A stretch of DNA of 51,850 nt, from contig JAFGDP010000075.1 of NCBI GenBank assembly GCA_016932075.1, forward strand, positions 1 to 51,850, read 5' to 3'. Below, piece by piece: positions 1-8,889 of the stretch. A model generated the notes under the pieces. The model did not search any database. It worked only from the letters and a program-made list of their open reading frames with translations, and was not told the DNA's origin. A program made the position numbers and the translations under genes. How positions within the stretch are numbered: position 1 is the first letter of the stretch; each line of letters begins with the position of its first letter. The stretch is from Chitinispirillaceae bacterium. Lineage in GTDB: Bacteria; Fibrobacterota; Chitinivibrionia; Chitinivibrionales; Chitinispirillaceae.

Positions 1-117
1 GGCTCGGCGCATCGCTCGGAGACCGGTGTAAAAAGGATTCCTCTCAATGCCGCTCTCCTCAATACACCGCCTGCGGCGGCACACCTCGACCATGGTTCGG
101 TGCATCGCTCGGAGACT
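1..117. repeat. Intergenic direct repeat, two copies
   Basis: A 24-base unit, GGYTCGGYGCATCGCTCGGAG plus ACY, occurs at 1-24 and again at 94-117 with three differences. Between the copies is a small perfect palindrome of CCGCC and GGCGG around TGC at about 68-80. No reading frame of note spans the region. It looks like a family of short intergenic repeats downstream of kdsA; the window edge may cut off further copies. Confidence 0.55.
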
Positions 118-130
118 GATCAAATGTAAC

Positions 131-180
131 CGGCCGGTGGTCGAGTGGCGCTGAAAGCGCCGTATCGAGACCAGGCCGGC
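131..180. repeat. Imperfect hairpin after kdsA
   Basis: The arms 131-153 and 157-180 are largely complementary around a GAA loop. The inner six pairs (GGCGCT/AGCGCC) are perfect and the outer part (CCGGCC, TGGTC) has small bulges. It begins three bases past the kdsA stop on the minus strand. No U-tract follows in either direction, so it may be a repetitive stem-loop element or a 3'-end stabiliser rather than a classical intrinsic terminator. Confidence 0.5.
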
Positions 181-182
181 GA

Positions 183-986
183 TTATAATCCCCTCAGCAT
201 CGAAAACAGCTCTATCAATCTCGGCATCTCCTGTTCAAACACCTTTAGCCTCAGGCTGTTCGCTCCGTCGCAGAGCGCCTTGTCCGGCTCAGGATGCACT
301 TCAAAGAACAGGCCGTCTGCGCCCATAGCCAGCGCGGCTTTTGCAAGGGGAATCGCCAGATCCCGGTTGCCTGACGATACGCCTTTGCCTCCGCCAGGGG
401 TCTGAACGCTGTGGGTCGCGTCGAAGACTACCGGTACTTTGAATTGCTTCATGACCGGAATGCCGGTAAAGTCGACGACCAGCCGGTTGTACCCGAAGCA
501 TGAGCCGCGCTCGGTTAGCCAGACCTTTTTCCCGGCCTTATCCAGTGCGTATTTCATATCCGCAGGCGCCATGAACTGGCCTTTTTTAATGTTGATCCAT
601 TTTCCGGTTCTGGCGGCGGCAACGATGAGATCGGTCTGGCGGCAGAGCAGGGCGGGGATCTGCAACACGTCAACGACCTGTGCGGCTTTTTTTGCCTGGC
701 CGGGTTCATGGATGTCGGTAAGGACCGGAAGGCCGGATTGCCGCTTTGTTTTTTCAAGGACGCGCAGGCCGTCCTTCTTGCCCGGGCCGCGAAAGGACGA
801 TCCGGAGAGCCGGTTGGCTTTGTCAAACGACGCTTTGAAAATGATGTCAACGCGGTGCCGCTGCGAAAGGGAAGCCAGCCTGTCCGCAATTTTTTTGCAC
901 AGGGTTTCCGATTCGATCACGCAGGGGCCGGCGATGAAAAAGAGGTTGCGTGCCGAAGGCTTCGCATAGTTGAAATTAAATGTCAT
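183..986 (-). CDS. kdsA: 3-deoxy-8-phosphooctulonate synthase (KDO-8-P synthase)
   Basis: Condenses phosphoenolpyruvate with arabinose 5-phosphate to give KDO 8-phosphate, the precursor of the inner-core sugar of lipopolysaccharide; cytosolic TIM barrel. The 267-residue length is normal. Seen in the sequence: FIAGPCVIES near residue 17, FKASFDKANR near 50, the GLRVLE segment near 73, TDIHEP near 91, and QTPGGG followed by the HPEPD region near 230, all typical of KdsA rather than AroF/G/H DAHP synthases. The start is supported by AGGTGA seven bases upstream. It marks the host as a Gram-negative-type, LPS-bearing bacterium. A small unknown gene lies 58 bases upstream on the same strand and may be co-transcribed. 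Confidence 0.95.
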   Translation of the reverse strand: MTFNFNYAKPSARNLFFIAGPCVIESETLCKKIADRLASLSQRHRVDIIFKASFDKANRLSGSSFRGPGKKDGLRVLEKTKRQSGLPVLTDIHEPGQAKKAAQVVDVLQIPALLCRQTDLIVAAARTGKWINIKKGQFMAPADMKYALDKAGKKVWLTERGSCFGYNRLVVDFTGIPVMKQFKVPVVFDATHSVQTPGGGKGVSSGNRDLAIPLAKAALAMGADGLFFEVHPEPDKALCDGANSLRLKVFEQEMPRLIELFSMLRGL

Positions 987-1044
987 ACGGTATCACCTGG
1001 ATTGTTGTTTAAAAGCCCGCATCGGAAAATGCCCTGTTTGTTTA

Positions 1045-1302
1045 TCATTGCCTGACTCGATCGATGCTCCGTTGGAAATCCCGGGCGAGTGACTCTCCAT
1101 AAAAATGCTGTATATAAAGGACGGTAAGATCGGTCCGGTTTTTACCGGGATTCGCGCGTTTTATGGCGCGGCGGCTTAGTTCGGCAACGCTTTGGGACAT
1201 CGATCTCATTCTGGCAAGCCGTTCTGAAACGGTCGATTGCCTGATGAGCGAAATAAGGACCGCTTCGGCCCGCGGGTCGGTATCTGCGGATTGAGGTATC
1301 AT
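1045..1302 (-). CDS. Small conserved hypothetical protein (85 aa)
   Basis: I read the protein from the internal ATG at 1302; the longer open frame upstream overlaps the divergent gene and has poor composition. The 85 residues are mostly helical and charged: an N-terminal LISLIRQSTVSERLARM stretch, then a central SRRAIKRANPG, then LYIQHFYGESLARDF. The pattern of a helix with paired arginines, an ALxRRAIxRxNPG-like turn and a final 'xxYGxxLA' helix resembles small uncharacterised proteins I recall from cyanobacteria and Chlorobi, often beside toxin-antitoxin-like or mobile genes, but no function is known to me. It is upstream of kdsA on the same strand and divergent from the next gene. Confidence 0.6.
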   Translation of the reverse strand: MIPQSADTDPRAEAVLISLIRQSTVSERLARMRSMSQSVAELSRRAIKRANPGKNRTDLTVLYIQHFYGESLARDFQRSIDRVRQ

Positions 1303-1429
1303 TGGGCAAAAATATATCAATAGAACTGGGAGCGGTGCAATTGTTTCAGCGAGTCGATCGTTGCTTCGGGCCCATCCCGGGCAAAGTGTATTTTTTAAAA
1401 ATTTACCGGAGTGATAAGGAGGGGTGCTT

Positions 1430-1789
1430 ATGTCCCAGCAGCTTGACCAACTGATAGAACGATCCCTGGACCTGCGCAAACAGGTGCAAGCGCTTCAGTC
1501 GCAGTATGACGATAACCGCAGGCGCATTCTGGAGATCATGGCCGCGTCGGATCAGAAAACCTATTTCTGGAGGGACTGCAGGGTGCTGCGGACAGAAGAG
1601 GTATCCATTGAAAGCGTTTCAAAGCCACTGCTGATCCAAGCGCTCAAGGAGGTCGATATTCCCCGAGATAAAAAAGTTTTTATCTGGAACAGAGCCGTAC
1701 GGGAGATCAAACGGCCTTCTACTGTTCTGCTTCAAACATCACGGGGTCCTTCCGGCAGCGAGCACCCTGCAGCAGCTCTGCTGTCGTGA
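1430..1789 (+). CDS. Hypothetical coiled-coil protein (119 aa)
   Basis: Not recognised. The start is the ATG at 1430, preceded by AAGGAGG at optimal spacing; a GTG six bases earlier overlaps that signal and is rejected. Residues 1-40 (QLDQLIERSLDLRKQVQALQ...) form a likely coiled coil, followed by a beta-rich segment (KTYFWRDCRVLRTEEVSIE) and a basic patch ending near residue 97; the last 20 residues look disordered. There is no signal peptide or membrane segment. The shape, a coiled coil plus a small beta domain, is reminiscent of nuclease-inhibitor or chaperone-like proteins, but that is only an impression. Confidence 0.6.
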   Translation: MSQQLDQLIERSLDLRKQVQALQSQYDDNRRRILEIMAASDQKTYFWRDCRVLRTEEVSIESVSKPLLIQALKEVDIPRDKKVFIWNRAVREIKRPSTVLLQTSRGPSGSEHPAAALLS

Positions 1790-1837
1790 GCAGTGTCCCT
1801 TTCCGTAAAAACTCGGTTTTTTAGCGGGCATATGATA

Positions 1838-1867
1838 TTGACTAAAAACCTTGTTTCAACATATATT
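1838..1867 (+). promoter_or_regulatory. Predicted promoter of the gap operon
   Basis: TTGACT at 1838-1843 and TATATT at 1862-1867 are separated by 18 bases. The -10 reads TATATTTG, which also fits the TAnnTTTG pattern known from Bacteroidetes. It leaves a leader of roughly 95 bases before gap, whose ribosome binding site is AGGAGG just upstream of 1970. No copy of the redox-locus palindrome is near it. Confidence 0.55.
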
Positions 1868-1945
1868 TGAAAGTCTCTGAACACCTACTTCATCACATGT
1901 GGTTAGCAGATCTTTTTTAAAATTAGACAGTTATTTATACTTTAA

Positions 1946-2968
<1,023 letters not shown>

Positions 2969-2989
2969 CAGCAGCGGAAAAAAACACAG

Positions 2990-3019
2990 GAGGGAGCGGC
3001 CGTCGCCGGCCGCTCCCTC
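2990..3019. other. Perfect GC-rich hairpin between gap and pgk
   Basis: A 12-bp perfect stem (2990-3001 with 3008-3019, GAGGGAGCGGCC and its complement) closes a six-base loop. There is no U-tract, so it is more likely an mRNA processing or stability element that lets gap outpace pgk expression than a full terminator. A second, weaker GC hairpin (CCCGCG/CGCGGG) sits in the pgk-tpiA gap near 4389-4404. Confidence 0.6.
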
Positions 3020-3107
3020 AGACGGAACAAGCGTCCTGTCGCTGCAGCTGTTTTCCCCCTGAGGGACGCTCTCTGGCGGCGCGGGGCGCATGCACCAAGG
3101 AGGAACC

Positions 3108-4376
3108 ATGGCAATTGCAAAGAAGACCGTCCGCGATATCCCCCTCACCGGAAAGCGCGTCGTCATGCGGGTCGACTTCAATGTCCCGCTCAAGGACGGC
3201 GTGATCCAGGACGACACCCGGATCACCGCGGCGCTGCCCACGATCAGGTATGTGCTCGAACAGAAGGCAAAGAGCCTCGTGCTCATGTCGCACCTCGGGG
3301 ACCCGAAAAAAGACGTGAAAAAGGCCAGGGAGAAAGCGGAGAAAGACGGCAAGCCGTTCAACGAAAAAAAATTCAGCGATGGCAAGCACCGGATGGCGCC
3401 GGTTGCGGCGCACCTTTCCGAGCTTCTCGGCAAACCAGTGGCGCTCGCGCCCGACTGCATAAGCGAGCAGACGAAGACGATGGTCCGGGAGCTTCCGGAC
3501 GGCGGCGTGTTGCTGCTCGAAAACACCCGCTTCCACAAGGAAGAGACCTCCAAGGAACCGTCAGAGCGCGAGATCCTGGCCGCGGCGCTCGCCTCGTACG
3601 GCGATGTGTATGTCAATGACGCGTTCGGCACCGCGCACCGTGCGCACGCGTCGACCGAAACGATCGCGAGCCATCTGCCCGCGGTGGCCGGTTTCCTCAT
3701 GGAAAAGGAGCTGGAGTTTCTCGATGAAAAGGTGCTCAAGAACCCGGCCAAGCCGTTTGTGGCGGTTATCGGCGGTGCAAAGGTGTCGTCGAAAATCGCG
3801 GTGCTCGAGAGCCTGCTTGCCAAGGTGGATACGATCATCATCGGCGGCGGCATGGCGTACACGTTCCTGAAGGCGCAGGGGATCGCGGTCGGCAAGTCGC
3901 TTGTCGAAGAGGACCAGGTCGGCACCGCAAAAAAGATCCTGGCCGCGTCGCAGGAGAAGAAGGTGTCCCTCCTGCTTCCGGTTGATCACGTTGTGGCAAA
4001 GGAGTTTTCCGCTGAGGCGGAATCGAAGAATTCCTCCGGAAATGCGGTGGACGAAGGGTGGCTGGGCATGGATATCGGCCCGGCAACAGTCACGCGATTT
4101 ATACAGGCCCTCTCAGGCGCAAAGACCGTTTTCTGGAACGGTCCCATGGGCGTGTTCGAGTTCCCGAAATTCGCGGTTGGGACCACGACCATCGCCTCAA
4201 CGCTTGCGGAACTCCCCGGCGCGATTACCGTGATCGGAGGCGGTGACTCGGTGTCCGCCGTAAAAAAGGCCGGCGTGGCATCAAAAATGTCGCATATTTC
4301 CACGGGCGGCGGCGCATCTTTGGAGCTGGTCGAAGGCAAGGAGCTGCCCGGAGTCAAGGCGCTCAACAATAAGTAA
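3108..4376 (+). CDS. pgk: Phosphoglycerate kinase
   Basis: Transfers phosphate from 1,3-bisphosphoglycerate to ADP in glycolysis; cytosolic monomer. Recognised by [11 protein letters not shown] near residue 20, the HLG loop near 60, the inner-core [11 protein letters not shown] region, [23 protein letters not shown], the [10 protein letters not shown] motif and the terminal GGGDSV...STGGGASLE nucleotide-binding segment. The ATG at 3108 follows AAGGAGG; an ATG 18 bases earlier is upstream of that signal and is rejected. The 422 residues are slightly long because of a lysine-rich insertion near residues 70-95 ([16 protein letters not shown]), as in several other phyla. Second gene of the glycolytic run. 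Confidence 0.96.
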   Translation: MAIAKKTVRDIPLTGKRVVMRVDFNVPLKDGVIQDDTRITAALPTIRYVLEQKAKSLVLMSHLGDPKKDVKKAREKAEKDGKPFNEKKFSDGKHRMAPVAAHLSELLGKPVALAPDCISEQTKTMVRELPDGGVLLLENTRFHKEETSKEPSEREILAAALASYGDVYVNDAFGTAHRAHASTETIASHLPAVAGFLMEKELEFLDEKVLKNPAKPFVAVIGGAKVSSKIAVLESLLAKVDTIIIGGGMAYTFLKAQGIAVGKSLVEEDQVGTAKKILAASQEKKVSLLLPVDHVVAKEFSAEAESKNSSGNAVDEGWLGMDIGPATVTRFIQALSGAKTVFWNGPMGVFEFPKFAVGTTTIASTLAELPGAITVIGGGDSVSAVKKAGVASKMSHISTGGGASLELVEGKELPGVKALNNK

Positions 4377-4487
4377 GGCGGCGGCCGCCCGCGTTCACGC
4401 GGGACGGCGCAGGAGGGGGAAAGGTTGCCCAAAACGGGCGCGGGACACTATTTTTAAACGATTCTTTTCGGAATACAAGGAGCAACA

Positions 4488-5243
4488 ATGGCCCGGAAAA
4501 AATTCATTGCCGGCAACTGGAAAATGAACACGACACTTGATGAGGCGCGCTCGCTTGCCAAAGAGGTCGTTGCGCTGGCCGGAACCGTCACCGACGTAGA
4601 TATCGCACTCTGTCCTCCGTACACGAACCTGCTTGCGGTCAGTGAGATTATTGCCGGATCAAACATCATGCTCGGTGCCCAGGATGTTCACTGGGAAGTC
4701 AAGGGCGCGTATACCGGAAAAGTGTCATGCGCCATGCTTAAAAGCGTGGGTGTTTCCTGCGTGATTATCGGCCACTCTGAACAGCGGACCTATTTTAATG
4801 AGACCGACGAGACGGTAAACAAAAAGGTCAAAGCCGCGCTTGCCGCGGGACTTCTTCCGATTATCTGTGTTGGTGAAACCCTTGCGGAGAGGAAATCCGG
4901 CCGGCTCACCGAGGTGGTGGGACGCCAGGTCAAGGGAGCGTTTGACGGTATCTCAGGCGCGGACGCGCAGAACTGCACTATCGCTTACGAGCCGGTCTGG
5001 GCCATCGGCACCGGGGAGGTCGCGACCCCGGCGCAGGCAAACGAGGCGCACCAATACATCCGAACCGTGCTTGTTGCGCTATACGACCAGGCAATTGCCG
5101 GGACGATCCGTATTCAGTACGGCGGCAGCATGAAACCGGACAACGCAAAGGAGCTGCTCGCGCTCTCCGATGTCGACGGCGGGCTCATCGGCGGAGCCGC
5201 GCTCAAGGCCGGTGATTTCATGGGGATAATCAAGCCGACGTAA
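4488..5243 (+). CDS. tpiA: Triosephosphate isomerase
   Basis: Interconverts dihydroxyacetone phosphate and glyceraldehyde 3-phosphate; cytosolic dimeric TIM barrel. The 251 residues carry all key features: FIAGNWKMN with the substrate-binding Asn/Lys near residue 10, IGHSEQR with catalytic His near 97, the AYEPVWAIGTG motif with catalytic Glu near 168, and the phosphate-binding IQYGGSM and GGLIGGAALK loops. AAGGAGC precedes the start. It lies 111 bases after pgk and 25 before secG, consistent with one transcript. Confidence 0.97.
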   Translation: MARKKFIAGNWKMNTTLDEARSLAKEVVALAGTVTDVDIALCPPYTNLLAVSEIIAGSNIMLGAQDVHWEVKGAYTGKVSCAMLKSVGVSCVIIGHSEQRTYFNETDETVNKKVKAALAAGLLPIICVGETLAERKSGRLTEVVGRQVKGAFDGISGADAQNCTIAYEPVWAIGTGEVATPAQANEAHQYIRTVLVALYDQAIAGTIRIQYGGSMKPDNAKELLALSDVDGGLIGGAALKAGDFMGIIKPT

Positions 5244-5268
5244 CTTCTTCAAGCAAAGTGGTGTTATT

Positions 5269-5802
5269 ATGATGATCATTTTCTGGCTTCTCGTGGTGGT
5301 GTTTATCCTGGTCTGCATTCTGCTCTGTTTTTTTGTCCTGATACAGTCGGACAAGGGGGGAGGTATTTCGGGCGCTATCGGCGGGGGGCTCGGCGGAGCG
5401 CAGAGCCTTTTAGGCACGCAGGACACGGCGAATTTCCTTACACGCGCGACCGTGGGGTTATCAACAGCCTTTCTGGTCCTGTGCGTGGTCATGTCGGTCG
5501 TGGTTTCCCGGCAGACCTATACCGTTGAGAAGTCGATGCTGCAGCAGCGCGCTGAAAAGCAGCAGGACTATTCGCCGGCCTCGGTGCTTGGCGGAGGATC
5601 GCCAGGACTTCCCATACAGGAGGGCGCAGAAGGCGATCAGGGAGCTGCCCAGTCGCCGGGACTTCCCGTGGTGCCTGCGGAAAAGCAGCAGGCGCCGGCA
5701 CAATCAGGAACGGATGCAAAAACCGGCGGGGAAACGCAAGGGTTGCCGCCGGGCGCGATTCCCATTGGCAAACCGGAGCCCGGGCAGGAACCCAAGAAAT
5801 AA
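5269..5802 (+). CDS. secG: Protein-export membrane protein SecG
   Basis: Third subunit of the SecYEG translocon. The first transmembrane helix spans about residues 1-22 (MMIIFWLLVVVFILVCILL), followed by the diagnostic LIQSDKGGGISGAIGGG loop with LGGAQSLLGTQ, and the second helix at about residues 60-80. At 177 residues it is about twice the usual length, because of a proline-, glutamine- and glycine-rich cytoplasmic tail from about residue 95 onward, which looks disordered. Its position directly after tpiA and before tRNA-Leu is the classic gene order in many bacteria. The ribosome binding site is weak. Confidence 0.92.
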   Translation: MMIIFWLLVVVFILVCILLCFFVLIQSDKGGGISGAIGGGLGGAQSLLGTQDTANFLTRATVGLSTAFLVLCVVMSVVVSRQTYTVEKSMLQQRAEKQQDYSPASVLGGGSPGLPIQEGAEGDQGAAQSPGLPVVPAEKQQAPAQSGTDAKTGGETQGLPPGAIPIGKPEPGQEPKK

Positions 5803-5825
5803 GGTTGGTGCTGAAATAAGAAATC

Positions 5826-5909
5826 GCGGATGTGGTGGAATTGGTAGACACGCTACTTTGAGGGGGTAGTGGGCGTCAGCCTGTGCTGGTTCGAGTCCAG
5901 TCATCCGCA
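5826..5909 (+). tRNA. tRNA-Leu (anticodon GAG)
   Basis: The acceptor arms GCGGATG (5826-5832) and CATCCGC (5902-5908) pair perfectly, with discriminator A at 5909. The D arm contains AATTGGTAGAC, the anticodon stem CTACT/GGTAG encloses loop TTGAGGG giving anticodon GAG, there is a long variable arm typical of leucine, and the T arm has GGTTCGAGTCC. CCA is not encoded. It is immediately downstream of secG. Confidence 0.95.
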
Positions 5910-5916
5910 ATAGTAT

Positions 5917-5952
5917 AAAGCTTCCCGGAAACACCCCGGGGGGCTTTTTTTT
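5917..5952 (+). terminator. Intrinsic terminator of the gap-tRNA-Leu run
   Basis: The stem AAAGC-TT-CCCGG pairs with CCGGG-GG-GCTTT around a short A/C-rich loop and is followed by a run of eight T. It ends the plus-strand transcription unit right after the tRNA. Confidence 0.85.
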
Positions 5953-5967
5953 GCTCGATTTTTTATC

Positions 5968-6028
5968 CAAGAACAAGGTCGAGTAAACTGCGGAGGGGGC
6001 TCCCGCGGTTTACTCGACCTTGTTCTTG
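5968..6028. repeat. Long hairpin, 26-bp stem, between convergent genes
   Basis: The arms 5968-5993 and 6003-6028 match over 26 positions with one T/G difference (a wobble in RNA), around a 9-base loop. The sequence begins CAAGAACAAGGTCGAGTAAA. No T-run follows on either strand. It lies between the tRNA-Leu terminator and the 3' end of the minus-strand gene at 6075, so it may act as a bidirectional transcription barrier or be a mobile stem-loop repeat. Confidence 0.8.
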
Positions 6029-6074
6029 TCTGAGCATTCGTCTCCGTCAGCCAGGTGGCGGTGTGGTACACGCT

Positions 6075-8669
6075 TCAGGATTGGTGGGCATACACCACGC
6101 ACGATTGCTTCATCGAATCGGCGTTGAGAAAAATCCTTTTCCCGCCCGCAATGGCGCTGCTGTCCACGACATGCACTGCTTTTTCCCAGGTGTCGGCCTC
6201 TGGAGCGAGCCGCAGGAGCTGGTTGGGCTGCTGCAGGATGAACGCTTCGTTGAAAACATTCTCCTTGCGCGCCATGAAAAAACCGATGTACAGAATGTTC
6301 ATTTCCACCATGTCATTGAAAAAATGGGTTCCCATTGAAAGATCGGGTTTCAGTCCCTCATGCATGACATCGATTTCGCAGATCGCCGATACCATGCTGA
6401 TGTCTGAAAAATTCACGGGAACGCCCAGCGAAGCCATGTGGGTTCCCCAGCGTCCCGGTCCGATGAGAATGGTGCTGCATGCAGCACCGGCGTTATCGTC
6501 GTGCAACAGTTTCCCGATGAGCCGGGCAACGGAGTAGCGGTCCCGTTCAGGAAGCACGCCATAAACAGAAGGGACGACAAATACAATACGGTCAAGGGCG
6601 ATCGAACGGCTCTGGCCGATGATCCCGCTGCGCGTCTGAAGGACGATTTCCTTTTTACCCCGTGAAGGGACAGTATCGATCCTTACCTTTGCGTCTTTTG
6701 CCTGATGCGGACGGCACTGAAGCAGATTGAACCGGTAGGTACCGTCTGGTTGAAAATTGGCGGTAAATTCAATGTCGACATGGCAGCCGTATGACTGCTT
6801 AAGGATGGAGAGGATCTGCCGCATGTCCTGGATGAATGATGTTTTGGAAAAAATGTAATCGAAGCTGATGATCCTGCACGGTGTCTCGCTCTCTCCTTCA
6901 AGCGACGAGAACATGTCCACCGGCAGTTCCGGATTGTCCCGGTACGCATCGGAAAAATAGAGCGTTTCAAGCGCATTGGATTTCGTGTTCAGGGCATCGA
7001 TCCGTTTCTGGGAGAACTTTATGATTTCCCGCCGGTCTCCTTCAGGACGCTTGTTGTGCGCGTTCAGCGCCACGACGCGGGTATAATCGTCATCGTGACG
7101 GTTGACCGCGCGCGTGCCCAGACCGAACACAAGGCGCAGCATGCCCGCCTCGGGATCGATGCTCTTGTCCCAGGCGTAGGAATTGAAGGAGATACCGACA
7201 CCGGCGATCGGGGGAAGAAACAGGTCGCCGTACTGCGCGCCCGATACCCGCTGGACCAGCAGGGCCATCTGCTCGTCCTTGTCGAGCATTTTCCGCTGGG
7301 CGCGATAGGAAAGCGCCTCTCTGCTCATCGTGCTCGCGTAAATGATCCGTACCGCATCGAGGAACTCGCGCAACCGCTCTTCGTGCGAACCGCTGTTGAC
7401 GCAGAAAATACTCTCATATTTGCCGGAAAAGGCGTTTCCGAAATCGTCTTCTAGGAGGCTTGAGGAGCGGACGATGATCGGGGACTGGCCATAGTACTCA
7501 AGCATATCGGAGAAGCGTTTTACGATATAGTCGGGAAAATCACCGCACAGGATCCTTTTCCGGCACTCCTGGATGTCCTCATAAAGCGTTGCAACGTTTT
7601 TCTGTTTCTGGCGTATATGCCAGCAGCCGTTCTGCACCAGATACGAGTAATAAATGTCCGAGCCAATGAAAAACGAATCGTGGCGCTCCATCAGTTCTCC
7701 GTAGCGGGTGAACTCCTTTTTTAAAATGGCGCGCGCCAGCAGCATGCCGACCGCCTTGCCGCCGATCATGCCTGAACCGATCGTACGTTTCCACAGGTGA
7801 ATGATCTCCTTAAGCGACAGGTAGCGTTCGACCATGGAAAGGATGCGCGGGTCGCGCGAGATCAGATGTTTCAGCTGGCGGCGGAACACATCCTGGACAA
7901 CGCCGGCAGAACATTCGCCGCGAAGATGTGATTCCAGGATATCTTCGGCTTGGATAAACCGCCGGTCCCACAATCCCACCATGCGGTACGATGCCGAGGG
8001 CAGTCCATACCACGGTGCTGAAACAGCCACATCAGAGATGGTCTGGCTGCCGGTGATAGGGACGAAGTCGTTGTTCTCCCAGGCGTGCAGCATGAACATA
8101 GTGGCAGAATATCGTTTTTCTACTTTAAGGGGGTGCAGGTACCGCTTCCCGTTGTGCTGGTATACATCAAGAATGATCTGCGTTGTTTCGGCAATCGGCT
8201 GGGCGGCATGGTAGGAGTGGTAATTTTTCAGTACGGTAAAGTACGATACGTTTTCGAGACCGGCCAGCAGCGGGCAGGTCAGCACGAAAAAATTGCCAGT
8301 CATGCGCTCGCTGTAACAATCGATGGCAAGTTCGGACAGGGAATCGAAGACATAATAGGAGCCCTCGCCCGTGCGTTCGATGATCGAGTGAATATCGGTA
8401 ATGAATTTTTCAAATCCTTCGTTTGGATCAAGCGTATGTATCTGCGCTCCGAAGTCCGGCTGCACCAGGTCGCGATGTTTGGCAAACCGGAAATAGACCA
8501 GGTTTTTTTTATTGGACTTCGCGTGCGCGCAGAATGGCTCGACATAGGGAATATAGTCGTCAATGGCGTCTATCTGCCATACAATACTGTCCCCGGCCAT
8601 GATCCCCTGCAGAATGGCATCCAGACCAGGAAGTCCTGTGCTGTTTGGCATGTGCTGCTCCCGTTCCAT
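6075..8669 (-). CDS. KaiC/RecA-like domain fused to PEP-synthase-type ATP-binding domain
   Basis: 864 residues. The N-terminal ~200 residues open like a KaiC/RAD55 domain (STGLPGLDAILQG then MAGDSIV), but the Walker A loop is replaced by IDAIDDY, so it should not bind ATP there. From about residue 300 it resembles the PEP/pyruvate-binding ATP-grasp domain of PEP synthase and PPDK: GSGMIGGKAVGMLLA, then IIVRSSSLLEDDFGNAF-SGKYESIF, then VFGLGTRAVNR. I see no phosphohistidine (TSGG...H) domain and no PEP-binding barrel, so it cannot be a complete PEP synthase. GGGAGG lies nine bases upstream of the chosen start. A regulatory or phosphotransfer role is possible; function unknown. Confidence 0.8.
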   Translation of the reverse strand: MEREQHMPNSTGLPGLDAILQGIMAGDSIVWQIDAIDDYIPYVEPFCAHAKSNKKNLVYFRFAKHRDLVQPDFGAQIHTLDPNEGFEKFITDIHSIIERTGEGSYYVFDSLSELAIDCYSERMTGNFFVLTCPLLAGLENVSYFTVLKNYHSYHAAQPIAETTQIILDVYQHNGKRYLHPLKVEKRYSATMFMLHAWENNDFVPITGSQTISDVAVSAPWYGLPSASYRMVGLWDRRFIQAEDILESHLRGECSAGVVQDVFRRQLKHLISRDPRILSMVERYLSLKEIIHLWKRTIGSGMIGGKAVGMLLARAILKKEFTRYGELMERHDSFFIGSDIYYSYLVQNGCWHIRQKQKNVATLYEDIQECRKRILCGDFPDYIVKRFSDMLEYYGQSPIIVRSSSLLEDDFGNAFSGKYESIFCVNSGSHEERLREFLDAVRIIYASTMSREALSYRAQRKMLDKDEQMALLVQRVSGAQYGDLFLPPIAGVGISFNSYAWDKSIDPEAGMLRLVFGLGTRAVNRHDDDYTRVVALNAHNKRPEGDRREIIKFSQKRIDALNTKSNALETLYFSDAYRDNPELPVDMFSSLEGESETPCRIISFDYIFSKTSFIQDMRQILSILKQSYGCHVDIEFTANFQPDGTYRFNLLQCRPHQAKDAKVRIDTVPSRGKKEIVLQTRSGIIGQSRSIALDRIVFVVPSVYGVLPERDRYSVARLIGKLLHDDNAGAACSTILIGPGRWGTHMASLGVPVNFSDISMVSAICEIDVMHEGLKPDLSMGTHFFNDMVEMNILYIGFFMARKENVFNEAFILQQPNQLLRLAPEADTWEKAVHVVDSSAIAGGKRIFLNADSMKQSCVVYAHQS

Positions 8670-8695
8670 CAGATCAAACCTCCCATGCGCTGTTG

Positions 8696-8724
8696 TTGAC
8701 CACTGTCCTGGGGGTTAAAATATA
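8696..8724 (+). promoter_or_regulatory. Possible gdhA promoter
   Basis: TTGACC at 8696-8701 and AATATA at 8719-8724 are spaced by 17 bases. The match at -10 is imperfect. It would give a leader of about 155 bases that contains the paired palindromes at 8791-8822. Confidence 0.35.
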
Positions 8725-8790
8725 GGTTCGGACGGAAGGGTATCCAAAACCGTCGTTCTCCCGTTCCGCAGGGGGACTATTTTTAAGTGT

Positions 8791-8822
8791 GTTTTATAAA
8801 ACGGAAAATGTACTTTATAAAG
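8791..8822. promoter_or_regulatory. Two AT palindromes upstream of gdhA
   Basis: GTTTTATAAAAC (8791-8802) and CTTTATAAAG (8813-8822) are both perfect palindromes sharing a TTTATAAA core, with centres 21 bp apart, two turns of B-DNA. This spacing fits cooperative binding by a dimeric regulator on one face of the helix, 70-100 bases before the gdhA start. Alternatively one of them could contain a -10 element (TATAAA). Confidence 0.45.
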
Positions 8823-8889
8823 GATGAGGGTTTTACAGGCCGTGCGGGAAGTCCATACATGATGTCTACGAACAAGGGGAGGGGAACCA

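Noticed and set aside
1..130. CRISPR array from the repeated 24-base units at the left edge.
   Set aside because: There are only two imperfect copies 93 bases apart, no regular spacers and no cas genes in the window.
439..1055. Plus-strand open frames opposite kdsA.
   Set aside because: They are antisense shadows of a well-recognised gene and have no ribosome binding sites or recognisable domains.
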